Positions 8,903 through 17,700 of a stretch of DNA of 56,736 bases are shown here, in pieces. Origin of the DNA: JBMORL01 sp049322335 (lineage in GTDB: Bacteria > Bacteroidota > Bacteroidia > Flavobacteriales_D > UBA2798); the NCBI GenBank assembly GCA_049322335.1, contig JBMORL010000115.1:1-56736 (forward strand), read 5' to 3'. Every line of letters starts with the position of its first letter. The stretch's first letter is position 1. The notes under the pieces were generated by a model. That model was not told the DNA's origin. It did not search any database and was given only the letters and a program-made list of their open reading frames with translations. The position numbers were made by a program, and so were the translations under genes.

Positions 8903-8979
8903 TATGATTTATCAATTATATTCGCAACCCCAAACAAACAAACTCATTGAACAACAAACCAGCAAATAGTAATAAAGGA

Positions 8980-10410
8980 ATGAAGAAAAACCACGAAACT
9001 GTCTGGAAAAATTGTCTGGACATCATTCGGGATAATATGGCACTGCAGACTTTCCGTACATGGTTTGAACCTATCAAGCCCCTGAAACTGGAAAACAATG
9101 TGCTGACTATCCAGGTTCCTTCGCAGTTTTTTTATGAATGGTTGGAAGAGCATTTTGTTACAATCCTCAAAAAAACGATCAAAAAGGAATTAGGTCCTGA
9201 AGGCCGTTTGGAATACAGTATTGTAATGGAGAATCATTATGGAGCAGCGAATCCTTACACAGTAAAGATCCCTACCAGCAATACCAAAGCGTTGAAAAAT
9301 CCTCCGCTTTCCATGCCGGTTGACATCAGTTCCAATCCTATCAAAAACCCTTTCATCATTCCGGGTTTGCGAAAGGTAAATGTAGATTCAAATCTCAATC
9401 CCAATTATTCATTCGAAAATTTCATTGAAGGAGACTGTAACCGACTCGCCCGCTCTGCAGGATATGCAGTAGCCAACAAACCCGGAGGAACCGCTTTTAA
9501 CCCGCTGCTTATTTATGGCGGTGTAGGACTTGGAAAAACCCACCTGGCACATGCCATCGGTATTTCCATCAAAAACCAGTTTCCCAATAAAACGGTGCTC
9601 TACGTTTCATCCGAGAAATTCACGCAGCAATTCATCGATGCGGTAAAAAATAATACGACCAACGATTTTATCCATTTCTACCAGATGATGGATGTACTCA
9701 TTATTGATGATGTGCAATTCTTCGCTGGAAAAGAAAGAACACAGGATGCGTTCTTCCATGTTTTCAACCATCTTCACCAGTCGGGAAAACAGATCGTTCT
9801 TACCTCTGATAAACCACCGGTGGAAATGCAGGGAATGGAACAACGCCTTTTGTCGCGTTTCAAATGGGGATTGTCGGCCGACCTCCAGGCTCCCAGCTTA
9901 GAAACACGTATCGCTATTCTTGAAAAGAAAATGTATGCCGATGGTATTGAACTTCCAAAAGAAGTAGTAGAATACCTCGCCTACAGTATCACTTCCAATA
10001 TCCGCGAACTCGAAGGTGCATTGATTTCATTAATTGCTCAATCATCCCTCAACAAGAAAGCCATCACGCTTGATCTTGCCAAACAGATGATCGACAAATT
10101 CGTGAAAAATACAGCCCGCGAAGTTTCCATCGATTACATTCAGAAAGTAGTGTGCGATTATTTCGACCTGCCTATCGAATTATTAAAATCGAAAACAAGA
10201 AAACGCGAAGTGGTACAGGCCAGGCAAATTGCCATGTTCTTCGCCAAAAAGATGACCAAATCTTCTCTGGCCAATATCGGAATGCATTGCGGAGGAAAAG
10301 ACCACGCTACTGTATTGCACGCCTGCAGAACAGTAAACAACCTCGTGGAAACCGATAAGCAATTCCGTGGATACATCGAAGAACTGGAAAAAAAGCTTAG
10401 TATTCAATAA
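8980..10410 (+). CDS. dnaA: Chromosomal replication initiator DnaA
   Basis: About 476 residues. DnaA is the AAA+ ATPase that binds DnaA boxes at oriC and opens the duplex. The ATG at 8980 gives the usual N-terminus (HETVWKNCLDIIRDNM, domain I); an in-frame TTG at 8947 would add 11 residues and is less likely. Visible motifs are the start of domain III NYSFENFIEGDCNRLA, Walker A LLIYGGVGLGKTHLAHAIG, Walker B VLIIDDVQF, sensor 1 IVLTSDKPP, the arginine finger region EQRLLSRFKWGL and the domain IV signature FGGKDHATVLHACRTV-like block (here CGGKDHATVLHACRTV). It is a single gene, with its own terminator directly after. Confidence 0.96.
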   Translation: MKKNHETVWKNCLDIIRDNMALQTFRTWFEPIKPLKLENNVLTIQVPSQFFYEWLEEHFVTILKKTIKKELGPEGRLEYSIVMENHYGAANPYTVKIPTSNTKALKNPPLSMPVDISSNPIKNPFIIPGLRKVNVDSNLNPNYSFENFIEGDCNRLARSAGYAVANKPGGTAFNPLLIYGGVGLGKTHLAHAIGISIKNQFPNKTVLYVSSEKFTQQFIDAVKNNTTNDFIHFYQMMDVLIIDDVQFFAGKERTQDAFFHVFNHLHQSGKQIVLTSDKPPVEMQGMEQRLLSRFKWGLSADLQAPSLETRIAILEKKMYADGIELPKEVVEYLAYSITSNIRELEGALISLIAQSSLNKKAITLDLAKQMIDKFVKNTAREVSIDYIQKVVCDYFDLPIELLKSKTRKREVVQARQIAMFFAKKMTKSSLANIGMHCGGKDHATVLHACRTVNNLVETDKQFRGYIEELEKKLSIQ

Positions 10411-10426
10411 AGAAATATAAAACCGC

Positions 10427-10459
10427 AAAAAACCCATTCCGAAAAGAGTGGGTTTTTTT
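10427..10459 (+). terminator. Rho-independent terminator of dnaA
   Basis: AACCCATTC pairs with GAGTGGGTT (one G-T pair) around a short loop and is followed by a run of seven Ts. It starts about 20 bases after the dnaA stop codon. Confidence 0.8.
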
Positions 10460-10479
10460 GTTGGGTATCGATATGCCAT

Positions 10480-10579
10480 GTTATACCGAAGTGAAATTCA
10501 TCATGGTCTGTTTTTTTTGAAGAATTTCATTCGGCATAATACCAGTTATTGGCCTATTTAATAAATCAGTTAGGTATTA
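10480..10579 (+). repeat. 100-bp dispersed palindromic element, copy 1
   Basis: This 100-bp segment recurs in opposite orientation at 20351-20450 with a single mismatch. Its first part is an imperfect hairpin: TTATACCGAAGTGAAATTC and GAATTTCATTCGGCATAA are near-complementary arms. The second part begins AATACC and ends GGTATT. No ORF lies in it. The structure resembles a MITE or REP-type element rather than a gene. Confidence 0.85.
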
Positions 10580-10608
10580 GGTGCATATTGAAAAAAGATA
10601 ATGATGTT

Positions 10609-10718
10609 GTCAGGTCGAGTAGCGAAGCGTACCAGGACCCGCAACGGATACGCTAATCGTGCATCGCTTTCGATACGACCCAATGCACAAATCCAACCCT
10701 TCTGCTACCCGAACTGAC
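10609..10718. repeat. 110-bp element bounded by imperfect inverted repeats
   Basis: The ends GTCAGGTCGAGTAGCGAAG and CTTCTGCTACCCGAACTGAC are inverted repeats of each other with a few differences. The inside is non-coding and GC-richer than its surroundings. It looks like a small non-autonomous or REP-type element next to the 100-bp element. With that element it fills the 440-base dnaA-psd gap. Confidence 0.5.
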
Positions 10719-10850
10719 AAAATTTATTCTATAGTTTACGGTACCAAACAGGTTAACAATATCACCCGAAAAAGACAGTAACCCTGAATCCCACTCTACA
10801 CCACAAATCTCAAACTATATTTTTATACCTTTACTTCACAAAACCAAAAC

Positions 10851-11516
10851 ATGCACATTCACCGCGAAGGATACAAGCTGATTTTTTTGTTTTTTATTCT
10901 TATTGGCGCCATTGCAACAGGTGTTTATTTCATTCCCGGTTTGTTGTGGCTGAAATGTATTTTATGGACAGGCTGCGGTATTTTCTTTTTCCTGGTCGTA
11001 CAGTTTTTTCGCGTTCCTCACCGGAAAATAACGGTGGATGAAAACAAGATCGTTTGTCCCGCTGACGGAAAAGTGGTAGTGATCGAAGAAATTACAGAAA
11101 CCGAATATTTTAACGACAAAAGAATACAGGTAAGTATTTTCATGTCGCCATTGAACGTGCACCAGAATCATTATCCTGTTTCGGGAAAAGTGGTTTATTC
11201 CAGATATCATCCCGGAAAATATCTTGTGGCCTGGCATCCGAAATCGTCTGCTGAAAACGAAAGGACTACTGTTGTTGTAAGAACAAAAAACGGGCAGGAA
11301 GTTTTGTTCCGCCAGATTGCAGGCGCTGTTGCACGCAGAATTGTGAATTATGCAAAAGAAGGAGATGAAGCCAAACAATCTCATGAAATGGGATTTATCA
11401 AATTCGGTTCACGCGTAGATATTATCCTGCCACTGAATACAGAAATTTCTGTAAAAATAAATGATAACGTGCAAGGGTCGGTAACGGAGTTGGGGAAGTG
11501 GGAGAAAAAGCAGTAG
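10851..11516 (+). CDS. psd: Phosphatidylserine decarboxylase proenzyme (short, archaeal-type)
   Basis: A 221-residue membrane-associated enzyme making phosphatidylethanolamine from phosphatidylserine. It has two N-terminal hydrophobic segments (about residues 10-55), then the conserved CPADGKVVVIEEI block near 71-83, the substrate region FMSPLNVHQNHYPVSGKV near 98-115, and the self-cleavage site GFIKFGSRVDIILP near 181-194. There the Gly-Ser bond is cut and the Ser becomes the pyruvoyl group. Length fits the short Psd class common in Bacteroidota. The sequence TACCTTTA at about 10826 is a near-consensus -7 box. No partner phosphatidylserine synthase gene is adjacent. Confidence 0.92.
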   Translation: MHIHREGYKLIFLFFILIGAIATGVYFIPGLLWLKCILWTGCGIFFFLVVQFFRVPHRKITVDENKIVCPADGKVVVIEEITETEYFNDKRIQVSIFMSPLNVHQNHYPVSGKVVYSRYHPGKYLVAWHPKSSAENERTTVVVRTKNGQEVLFRQIAGAVARRIVNYAKEGDEAKQSHEMGFIKFGSRVDIILPLNTEISVKINDNVQGSVTELGKWEKKQ

Positions 11517-11853
11517 GCAGTACTCAGTTGGCAGGCAGCAGTTCTTATTTGGAAAAAGATATTGTTTAGCAGCTATAAGTTATCAGGCGTTTTCTAAACT
11601 TAATTAATCACTGAAATTTACTCCTGACTTTTCCTGGCTATAGTTTTTTATATTCGTGCGTCAGCATTTCACTTCAAAACCATGCCAAGACGCGTGGCAA
11701 GCTCAACATTCATGTATTCTTCAATCATAACTCCGCATTTCACTTCAAAAGTCAACAATCAACAATCAACATTCGCCCAATCTGCATTTCCGGCATTTCA
11801 CTTCTTACATCATAAATCATCATTCGTCATTCTTCATTTTCTTTTACCTTTCT
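11517..11853. other. Gene-free interval with short quasi-repeats
   Basis: No gene is supported. Directly after the psd stop there is a run of GGCAGT-like units (about 11510-11540). From 11690 to 11850 the sequence is a degenerate mix of CAACATTC, TTTCACTTC and ATTCGTCATTC motifs. The 26-bp segment at 11764-11789 resembles 73-98 (24 of 26). I see no hairpin with a T run. Confidence 0.5.
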
Positions 11854-13167
11854 TCATTCCCCGCTTATCTCCAGCACAATCTCCACTCTTCTGTTCCTTG
11901 CTCTTCCCTGCTCGGTAGAATTATCATTCTTCGGATTTTCGAAACTGAATCCGGCATCGTTCAGGCGGTTTTCAGAAATTCCTTTTGCTGTGAGGTATTG
12001 TTTTACCGCCATTGCTCTTTTTTCAGAAAGCGACTGGTTGTATTTTTTCGATCCTTTGATATCCGTATACCCGAACAGATTACACTGAAGATCTTTGTTT
12101 TTTTCGAGGTAACCGATCAGTAAATCGAGTTGAGTTTTAGCGGAATCGCTGATTACATACGAATCGGAAGCAAAATAAATATCGGTAATCTCGAATTTTT
12201 CATCAATTTCTTTTTCGGTTATTGTGTCTGTGATGGTTTCTGCCTTCAGCACGCTGTCTATGTTTGGCGGTTGTTCTTTTATTTTTTCGAGTACAGGAAA
12301 ATATTTACCGCTTGTATCTTCCACGCTCGTAAAAGATCCTGCCTCAAGAAAAACTGCTGAATCATAAATACGGTCGCCTACATCCCCGATAGCAATCTTC
12401 ATGTGGTATTTGCGATAGGGAATCACATCACAATGAACGGTAAGGACGGTAGTAAGTCCGTCAAACTCGAGATAACTTTTCAGGATAGCAAGATCTTTTT
12501 TCTCTGCTTTCGACATGAATAATTTTTTCAGCCATTTTTTCTTATGTGAACTCCCCCGGTAGTATTCCGAATTTTTATAATGGTTAACGTTGTTGATAGT
12601 AATAGGCGTTTGTTTTTTATCAGGAAGTACAGCGAGATTGGATTTTGATTTTTTTATCCCCGGGCCTTTGATAAAAAACCCAAACACATCGTTGAACATA
12701 CTACCTGCATATTCGGGGTATTCATCTGAAGCAAAAACATAGCGAAACTCCAGCACATTCTGCTGCGGAACAAAATCAAATTCAATTACAGTGATATCGG
12801 TGGTTTTAGAACGGCACAATTTTTTCAGGTCTTTATCCCCTTTTTTTAATGCTTTCAGTAATTCTTTTGATTCAGGAAAAACTCCTTCACTTGTATAGGA
12901 AGGTTTTGAATTGGGTCCCTGGATGCTGTCCACATGGCCTGTAGATAAAATCAATCCCGATTTTACTCCCAATATAGCTGAGTCGGCTTCAAATTGCCCG
13001 AGTCCCCCGATCATTCCCACGTGTTTGATATTGCCCACTTCCACACCGGGGCCCAGCAAAATATTTTTTATATAAAATTCTGCTGTTTGCTTATACTCTA
13101 CTTTCACCTGTGAAAAAACAGGCAAAGAAAAAACCGGGAACAGGAGGAAAAAAACAAAACGATACAT
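11854..13167 (-). CDS. Choice-of-anchor L and OmpA C-terminal domain protein
   Basis: A 437-residue exported protein with a signal peptide (residues 1-19). Residues about 25-275 match the choice-of-anchor L domain seen in Bacteroidota surface proteins, with GLILSTGHVDSIQGPN and EFRYVFASDEYPEYAGSMFN as typical blocks. After a linker, residues about 320-435 form an OmpA-like peptidoglycan-binding domain (LFGYTDIKGSKKYNQSLSEK, then RNRRVEIVL). It is therefore probably anchored to the cell wall from the outer membrane side. It is the last of five same-strand exported-protein genes. Its function is unknown; an adhesion or envelope-structure role is inference. Confidence 0.8.
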   Translation of the reverse strand: MYRFVFFLLFPVFSLPVFSQVKVEYKQTAEFYIKNILLGPGVEVGNIKHVGMIGGLGQFEADSAILGVKSGLILSTGHVDSIQGPNSKPSYTSEGVFPESKELLKALKKGDKDLKKLCRSKTTDITVIEFDFVPQQNVLEFRYVFASDEYPEYAGSMFNDVFGFFIKGPGIKKSKSNLAVLPDKKQTPITINNVNHYKNSEYYRGSSHKKKWLKKLFMSKAEKKDLAILKSYLEFDGLTTVLTVHCDVIPYRKYHMKIAIGDVGDRIYDSAVFLEAGSFTSVEDTSGKYFPVLEKIKEQPPNIDSVLKAETITDTITEKEIDEKFEITDIYFASDSYVISDSAKTQLDLLIGYLEKNKDLQCNLFGYTDIKGSKKYNQSLSEKRAMAVKQYLTAKGISENRLNDAGFSFENPKNDNSTEQGRARNRRVEIVLEISGE

Positions 13168-13222
13168 GGTGTGGGTTTACTGATATAATGGTGGAAATGG
13201 GAAAAAGTAACCCTGAATATCT

Positions 13223-13786
13223 TTAATTTATTTCTATCACCGTACATCCGTTTTCAGTAACCGTAAAATTTCCGTTCCAGGATTGGGTGAAAGTCTGGTT
13301 GTTGACTGTATAGGAATAGTTGCCGGACTCAAGGTTATAATTGGCACAATTCACATCCCCGCAGGAAGGTGCGGAAAGTAATCCCGCATTGATACCTCCT
13401 CCGTTCATATTCACCATTACAACAAGCGGTTCTGTATAATTAACTGATGACCGCCAAAACACCACGCTTCCTTCAGCAATTACATTCACCGATCTTTCGG
13501 AAGTGGCTGTCAGTTTTTTTCTTTTATACACTTCCAGTTTCACCATGTGTGTACCGGTAGTGGTAAAAACATATTGCAACGATCTTTCTGATCCCGCGTG
13601 CGATCCGTCTATATACCATTCGTATCTTTTCATTTCAGAATTGTCGGCAGTAAAAGTTACGGGCCGGCCGGTTTTGGGTTCTTCATCAGATAATGAAAAA
13701 GAAGCGAGGAAAATATCATCGTTACTACACCCGCTTAGTAAAATAAATAAGGCTGAAATAAAACCAATGAAGTTCTTCCTTTTCAT
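13223..13786 (-). CDS. PKD-domain lipoprotein
   Basis: A 187-residue protein with a lipoprotein signal (FIGFISALFILLSGCSNDD). Residues about 28-108 resemble a PKD/Ig-like beta-sandwich: FSLSDEEPKTGRPVTFTADN, then RYEWYIDGS, then YVFTTTGTHMVKLEVY. The C-terminal part (MVNMNGGGINAGLL, then NYSYTVNNQTFTQSW) is a second small beta domain I do not recognise. The gene starts 3 bases after the stop of its upstream neighbour, so they are co-transcribed. A surface-exposed binding or structural role is likely but not shown. Confidence 0.7.
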   Translation of the reverse strand: MKRKNFIGFISALFILLSGCSNDDIFLASFSLSDEEPKTGRPVTFTADNSEMKRYEWYIDGSHAGSERSLQYVFTTTGTHMVKLEVYKRKKLTATSERSVNVIAEGSVVFWRSSVNYTEPLVVMVNMNGGGINAGLLSAPSCGDVNCANYNLESGNYSYTVNNQTFTQSWNGNFTVTENGCTVIEIN

Positions 13787-13789
13787 ATT

Positions 13790-14779
13790 TTACCGGATTA
13801 TCTCCATTCTTAATTCCCTCGAATAACCGCCCTTTTTCTTTTCTGTTACTTTTTGCGGCATATCAAAAATAAAATCTTCTGCTTTAACCTGGTAATAAAT
13901 ACATTCTTCATCAAAACATCGTGGAAAATCATACTTTTCATTTTCCGGATCAGAATGGAGAATGACCCCGTTAAATTCTTCAGCATTATACTGATCGTAG
14001 CAAACATAATTTGTCAGCATACTTGTAGAAGAATAATATTCCGCTAAAAAACATTTATACGGAACGCCTGCTGTAATATTGTTGGTTGAATAAAAAGTGG
14101 TGTATTCGGTAGATTTGATCACGCGTCCCAATGAATCTTTAACGTTTTCTATCAAAGGACGGGGAGCTTCGTATCCGTAATAATAACAGCTTTTAGCTAT
14201 AGACTGATATAAATCAGGTGTTGGATAAACACAGGGAGTTGTTTCTGTTGTAACTGATGAGTTCTTATTTTTTTCTTCTGCCTGTTTTCTCAGGTGAGCA
14301 CGGCTGTCTGCAATTCCCAGGTCTTCTGTTTTTGTCAATTCTCCAAATTGATACTGTTTCCTGATCGTTTGTGATAGTGTATCGTTAAAGCGATAACAGA
14401 CCTGGTATATTTTGTAATCGGTATTAACAGATCCGGTTAGTTTTTCGTAACTAATACTCACAATACTGTCACCAAAATCATCCCAGTATGATCCCCGTGA
14501 ACCACTAACAGCCCCTGTTTCTATCCACGTTGTCTGCTCACCATGGATTCTCTTTCCACTGTTATCATAACGGAAAATGTAAACAGGCTTATCGGTATAT
14601 CTAACCGTGTCCTGGAATATAAAAGTCTCGTAAAGAATAAATTCCCTGATATTATCTTCAGGCCTGAAATGCGCATCTACATTTAAATAATAATCCGTTA
14701 ATATATTTCTATCCTGCGAACACGTATCAGACGGAATACTAAAAAACAAGATAAAAAATATCGGAAATAAATTTTTCAT
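13790..14779 (-). CDS. Exported protein of unknown function
   Basis: 329 residues with a signal peptide (NLFPIFFILFFSIPSDTCSQ). I recognise no domain. The mature part is rich in Tyr, Thr and charged residues and alternates in a beta-strand-like way, as in proteins with repeated strand-turn modules. It lies 13 bases downstream of the giant T9SS substrate gene and 3 bases upstream of the PKD lipoprotein gene, so it belongs to the same exported-protein operon. It could be an accessory to the large surface protein; this is inferred from position only. Confidence 0.6.
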   Translation of the reverse strand: MKNLFPIFFILFFSIPSDTCSQDRNILTDYYLNVDAHFRPEDNIREFILYETFIFQDTVRYTDKPVYIFRYDNSGKRIHGEQTTWIETGAVSGSRGSYWDDFGDSIVSISYEKLTGSVNTDYKIYQVCYRFNDTLSQTIRKQYQFGELTKTEDLGIADSRAHLRKQAEEKNKNSSVTTETTPCVYPTPDLYQSIAKSCYYYGYEAPRPLIENVKDSLGRVIKSTEYTTFYSTNNITAGVPYKCFLAEYYSSTSMLTNYVCYDQYNAEEFNGVILHSDPENEKYDFPRCFDEECIYYQVKAEDFIFDMPQKVTEKKKGGYSRELRMEIIR

Positions 14780-14792
14780 ATTTAACGAAATT

Positions 14793-17700
14793 CTATTTCC
14801 CTCTTAACAATGAAACATGTCCGTAAAATTCTTTTTGTTCACCGTTGCTGGCTTTTTTCACTTTTAATTTCCATACATACACATCCTGTTTGGAGATCAT
14901 GCCTTTGTGTGTTCCATCCCAACCCACTTCGTTAAAATGCGATTCGAAGATCAGTTCTCCCCAGCGGTTAAAAATCATCAGTTCATACGAAAGCGGATCG
15001 TGTCCTGAAACAATGGGCAGAAACACTTCATTCAATCCGTCACCGTCAACCGTAAATGCATTGGGAACATAGATGAGGAATTCATCATAGATCAGTACAA
15101 ATTCGCAGGTAGAATCCACGCAACCCTGTGCATTGGAAGCTTCGAGACAAACCTGGTATGATCCTGCTCCGGTATTGGGGAAAGTGAAGGAAGGATTCAC
15201 TGTTGTGGAAGTGCCCAATCCTGCAAAATCCCAAACATAACTGGTTGCACCCTGCGACTCGTTGATGAAATTTATAGTGGGATTAAGGACCGTTGCATCC
15301 ACCGGTGTAAAACTGAAATCAGCTACAGGATAAGCAAAGGCACAAACCATATCCGCCTGTGTGGCTGTATTGGTACAACCCGCGGCAGAAGTAACCTGTA
15401 AAGTGATATCAAAACATCCGGGCGTATTAAATACATTGGTAAATGTGGTAGTACTATTCGACATATTTACTCCATCTACAAACCATGTAGCTGAACCAGT
15501 TCCTGCAGTGGTGTTGGTAAATGTGGTAGTTACAGGAACACATCCCGACAACACATCGCCATTAAATGTCACCACAGGCAATGGATCGACCGTTATAGTA
15601 GTAGTGCTGGTTGTTCCGCAGGAACCGGGAATGGTATAAGTGATGGTATGTGTTCCCACACCGGCAGCAGCAGGATCGAATGCACCGGTAGCAGGATTGG
15701 TTATCCCGTTTCCGCTCCATGTTCCCCCCGGATTTGCAGCGGTTAAAGTAACGGGTGACGCATTTACGCAGAAAGGCCCTGCAGGAGTAATAGTGCTTGG
15801 GATGGTATCGGTAACAATTATATTTTCCGTATCCACATCACCGCAAACACCGCTGATACTGTAAGTGATGGTATGTGTTCCCGGTCCGGCCACTGAGGGA
15901 TTAAATGTTCCGTTAGCAGCAGAGGTAATTCCTGTTCCGCTCCATACTCCGCCAGTTTGTGCAGCTGATAAATTCAAAGCAGGATCAGTAATACAAAACG
16001 GGCCTGCGGGATTGATAGTGGCATCTGCATCCGCAATTACCTGGATCGTTACTGTTGATGTATCTCCGCAACTTCCTGTTAACATATATGTGATAACGTG
16101 ATTACCTGCACCGGCAGCTGTAGGAGAAAATTCTCCGGTGGAAGTATTTACAATTCCGGGGCCGCTCCATACTCCACCGGTAGTGACGGCAGCCAAAAAC
16201 GTATTGGGATTGGATGCACAGAAAGGCCCTGCAGGATTGATAGTGGCATCCATATCTGTATTGATGGTAATGGTGGTAGTTTGTGTATCTCCGCATTGGC
16301 CGGGAATGGTATAGGTAATAGTATGTGTTCCCTGTCCTGCTGTAGCAGGATCAAATGTTCCGTTCACGGCATCAGTAATTCCGTTTCCACTCCATGTTCC
16401 GCCTGCATCCACGGCTGTGAGATTGATGGCAGGATCATTATCACAAAACGGACCCACCGGTGTAATAGTAGCGTTCATGTCCTGCAATATCTGCACATTC
16501 ACAGAAGAGGTATCACCACATACAGTAGAAATCATATACGTGATGGTATGCGTTCCCACACCAGCAGTAGCCGGGTCGAATGCACCGGTGGTGGTATTGG
16601 TGATTCCGTTTCCGCTCCATGTTCCTCCCGCATCCACTGCTGTCATTGTAATAGCAGGATCGCTTTCACAAAACGGGCCGGCAGGAGTAACCGTAGCATC
16701 AAAAACAGGATTCACTGTTATATCGTAATTAACAGGTGTTCCCACGCAGCCGGCCAATGTCGGAGTAACCGACACAACTGAAATAATAGCAGTCCCCGTT
16801 CCGTTAGTGGAAGTAAAGGCTGGCGTATTTCCGGCTCCCGAAGCACCTAATCCAATGGAAGTGTTTGAATTCGTCCACGTAAATGTGGCCCCGGCAGGTG
16901 TGCTGGTATAAGCAGAAGCAGGAATATTGGTTCCTTCACAAACAGTGATGTTGGCAATCGGATTGACAACAGGAACCGGGTTAACGATAATATTTTCGGT
17001 ATCGGTATTTCCGCACGAACCGGGAATGGTATACGTGATCGTCCACGTACCGGCACCCGCTACAGCAGGATCAAACGTTCCGGTAGTAGCATTGGTGATT
17101 CCGGTTCCGCTCCATGTTCCTCCCGCGTCCACAGCTGATAAAGTAACGGGGGCCGCATTAGCGCAAAAAGGGCCCGCAGGAGTTATAGTCGCATCGAATT
17201 GAGAATTTACGGTGATAGTATAAGTAGCAGGAGTTCCTGTACATCCGTTGAGCGTAGGTGTAACGGTAACGGTTCCGCTGATGGGCGCGCCTCCGCCATT
17301 GGTGGCATTAAATGCCGGGGTATTGCCCGCACCGGATGCACCTAACCCGATGGAAGTATTAGAGTTGGTCCACGCAAATGTAGCTCCGGCAGGAGTACTG
17401 GTAAATGCTGAAGCGGGAACGTTTACTCCGTCACAAACGGCAATATTGGCCACCGGGTCGGTAACGGGAAGCGGATTTACGGTAATGGTATAGGTATTGG
17501 GTGTTCCTGTGCAACCCGCCAGCGTTGGAGTAACGGTAATGGTTCCGGTAATAGCAGCCCCCGTAGCGTTAGTAGCCGTAAAGGCGGGAGTATTTCCCGT
17601 TCCCGAAGCGCCTAATCCAATAGCAGTATTGGAGTTGGTCCATGCAAAAGTGGCACCGGCAGGTGTACTGGTAAATGCAGATGCCGCTACAGTCGTTCCT

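Noticed and set aside
8807..10850. Chromosomal origin next to dnaA
   Set aside because: No cluster of TTATCCACA-type DnaA boxes is visible on either side of dnaA, and the gene order is not that of a typical oriC region.
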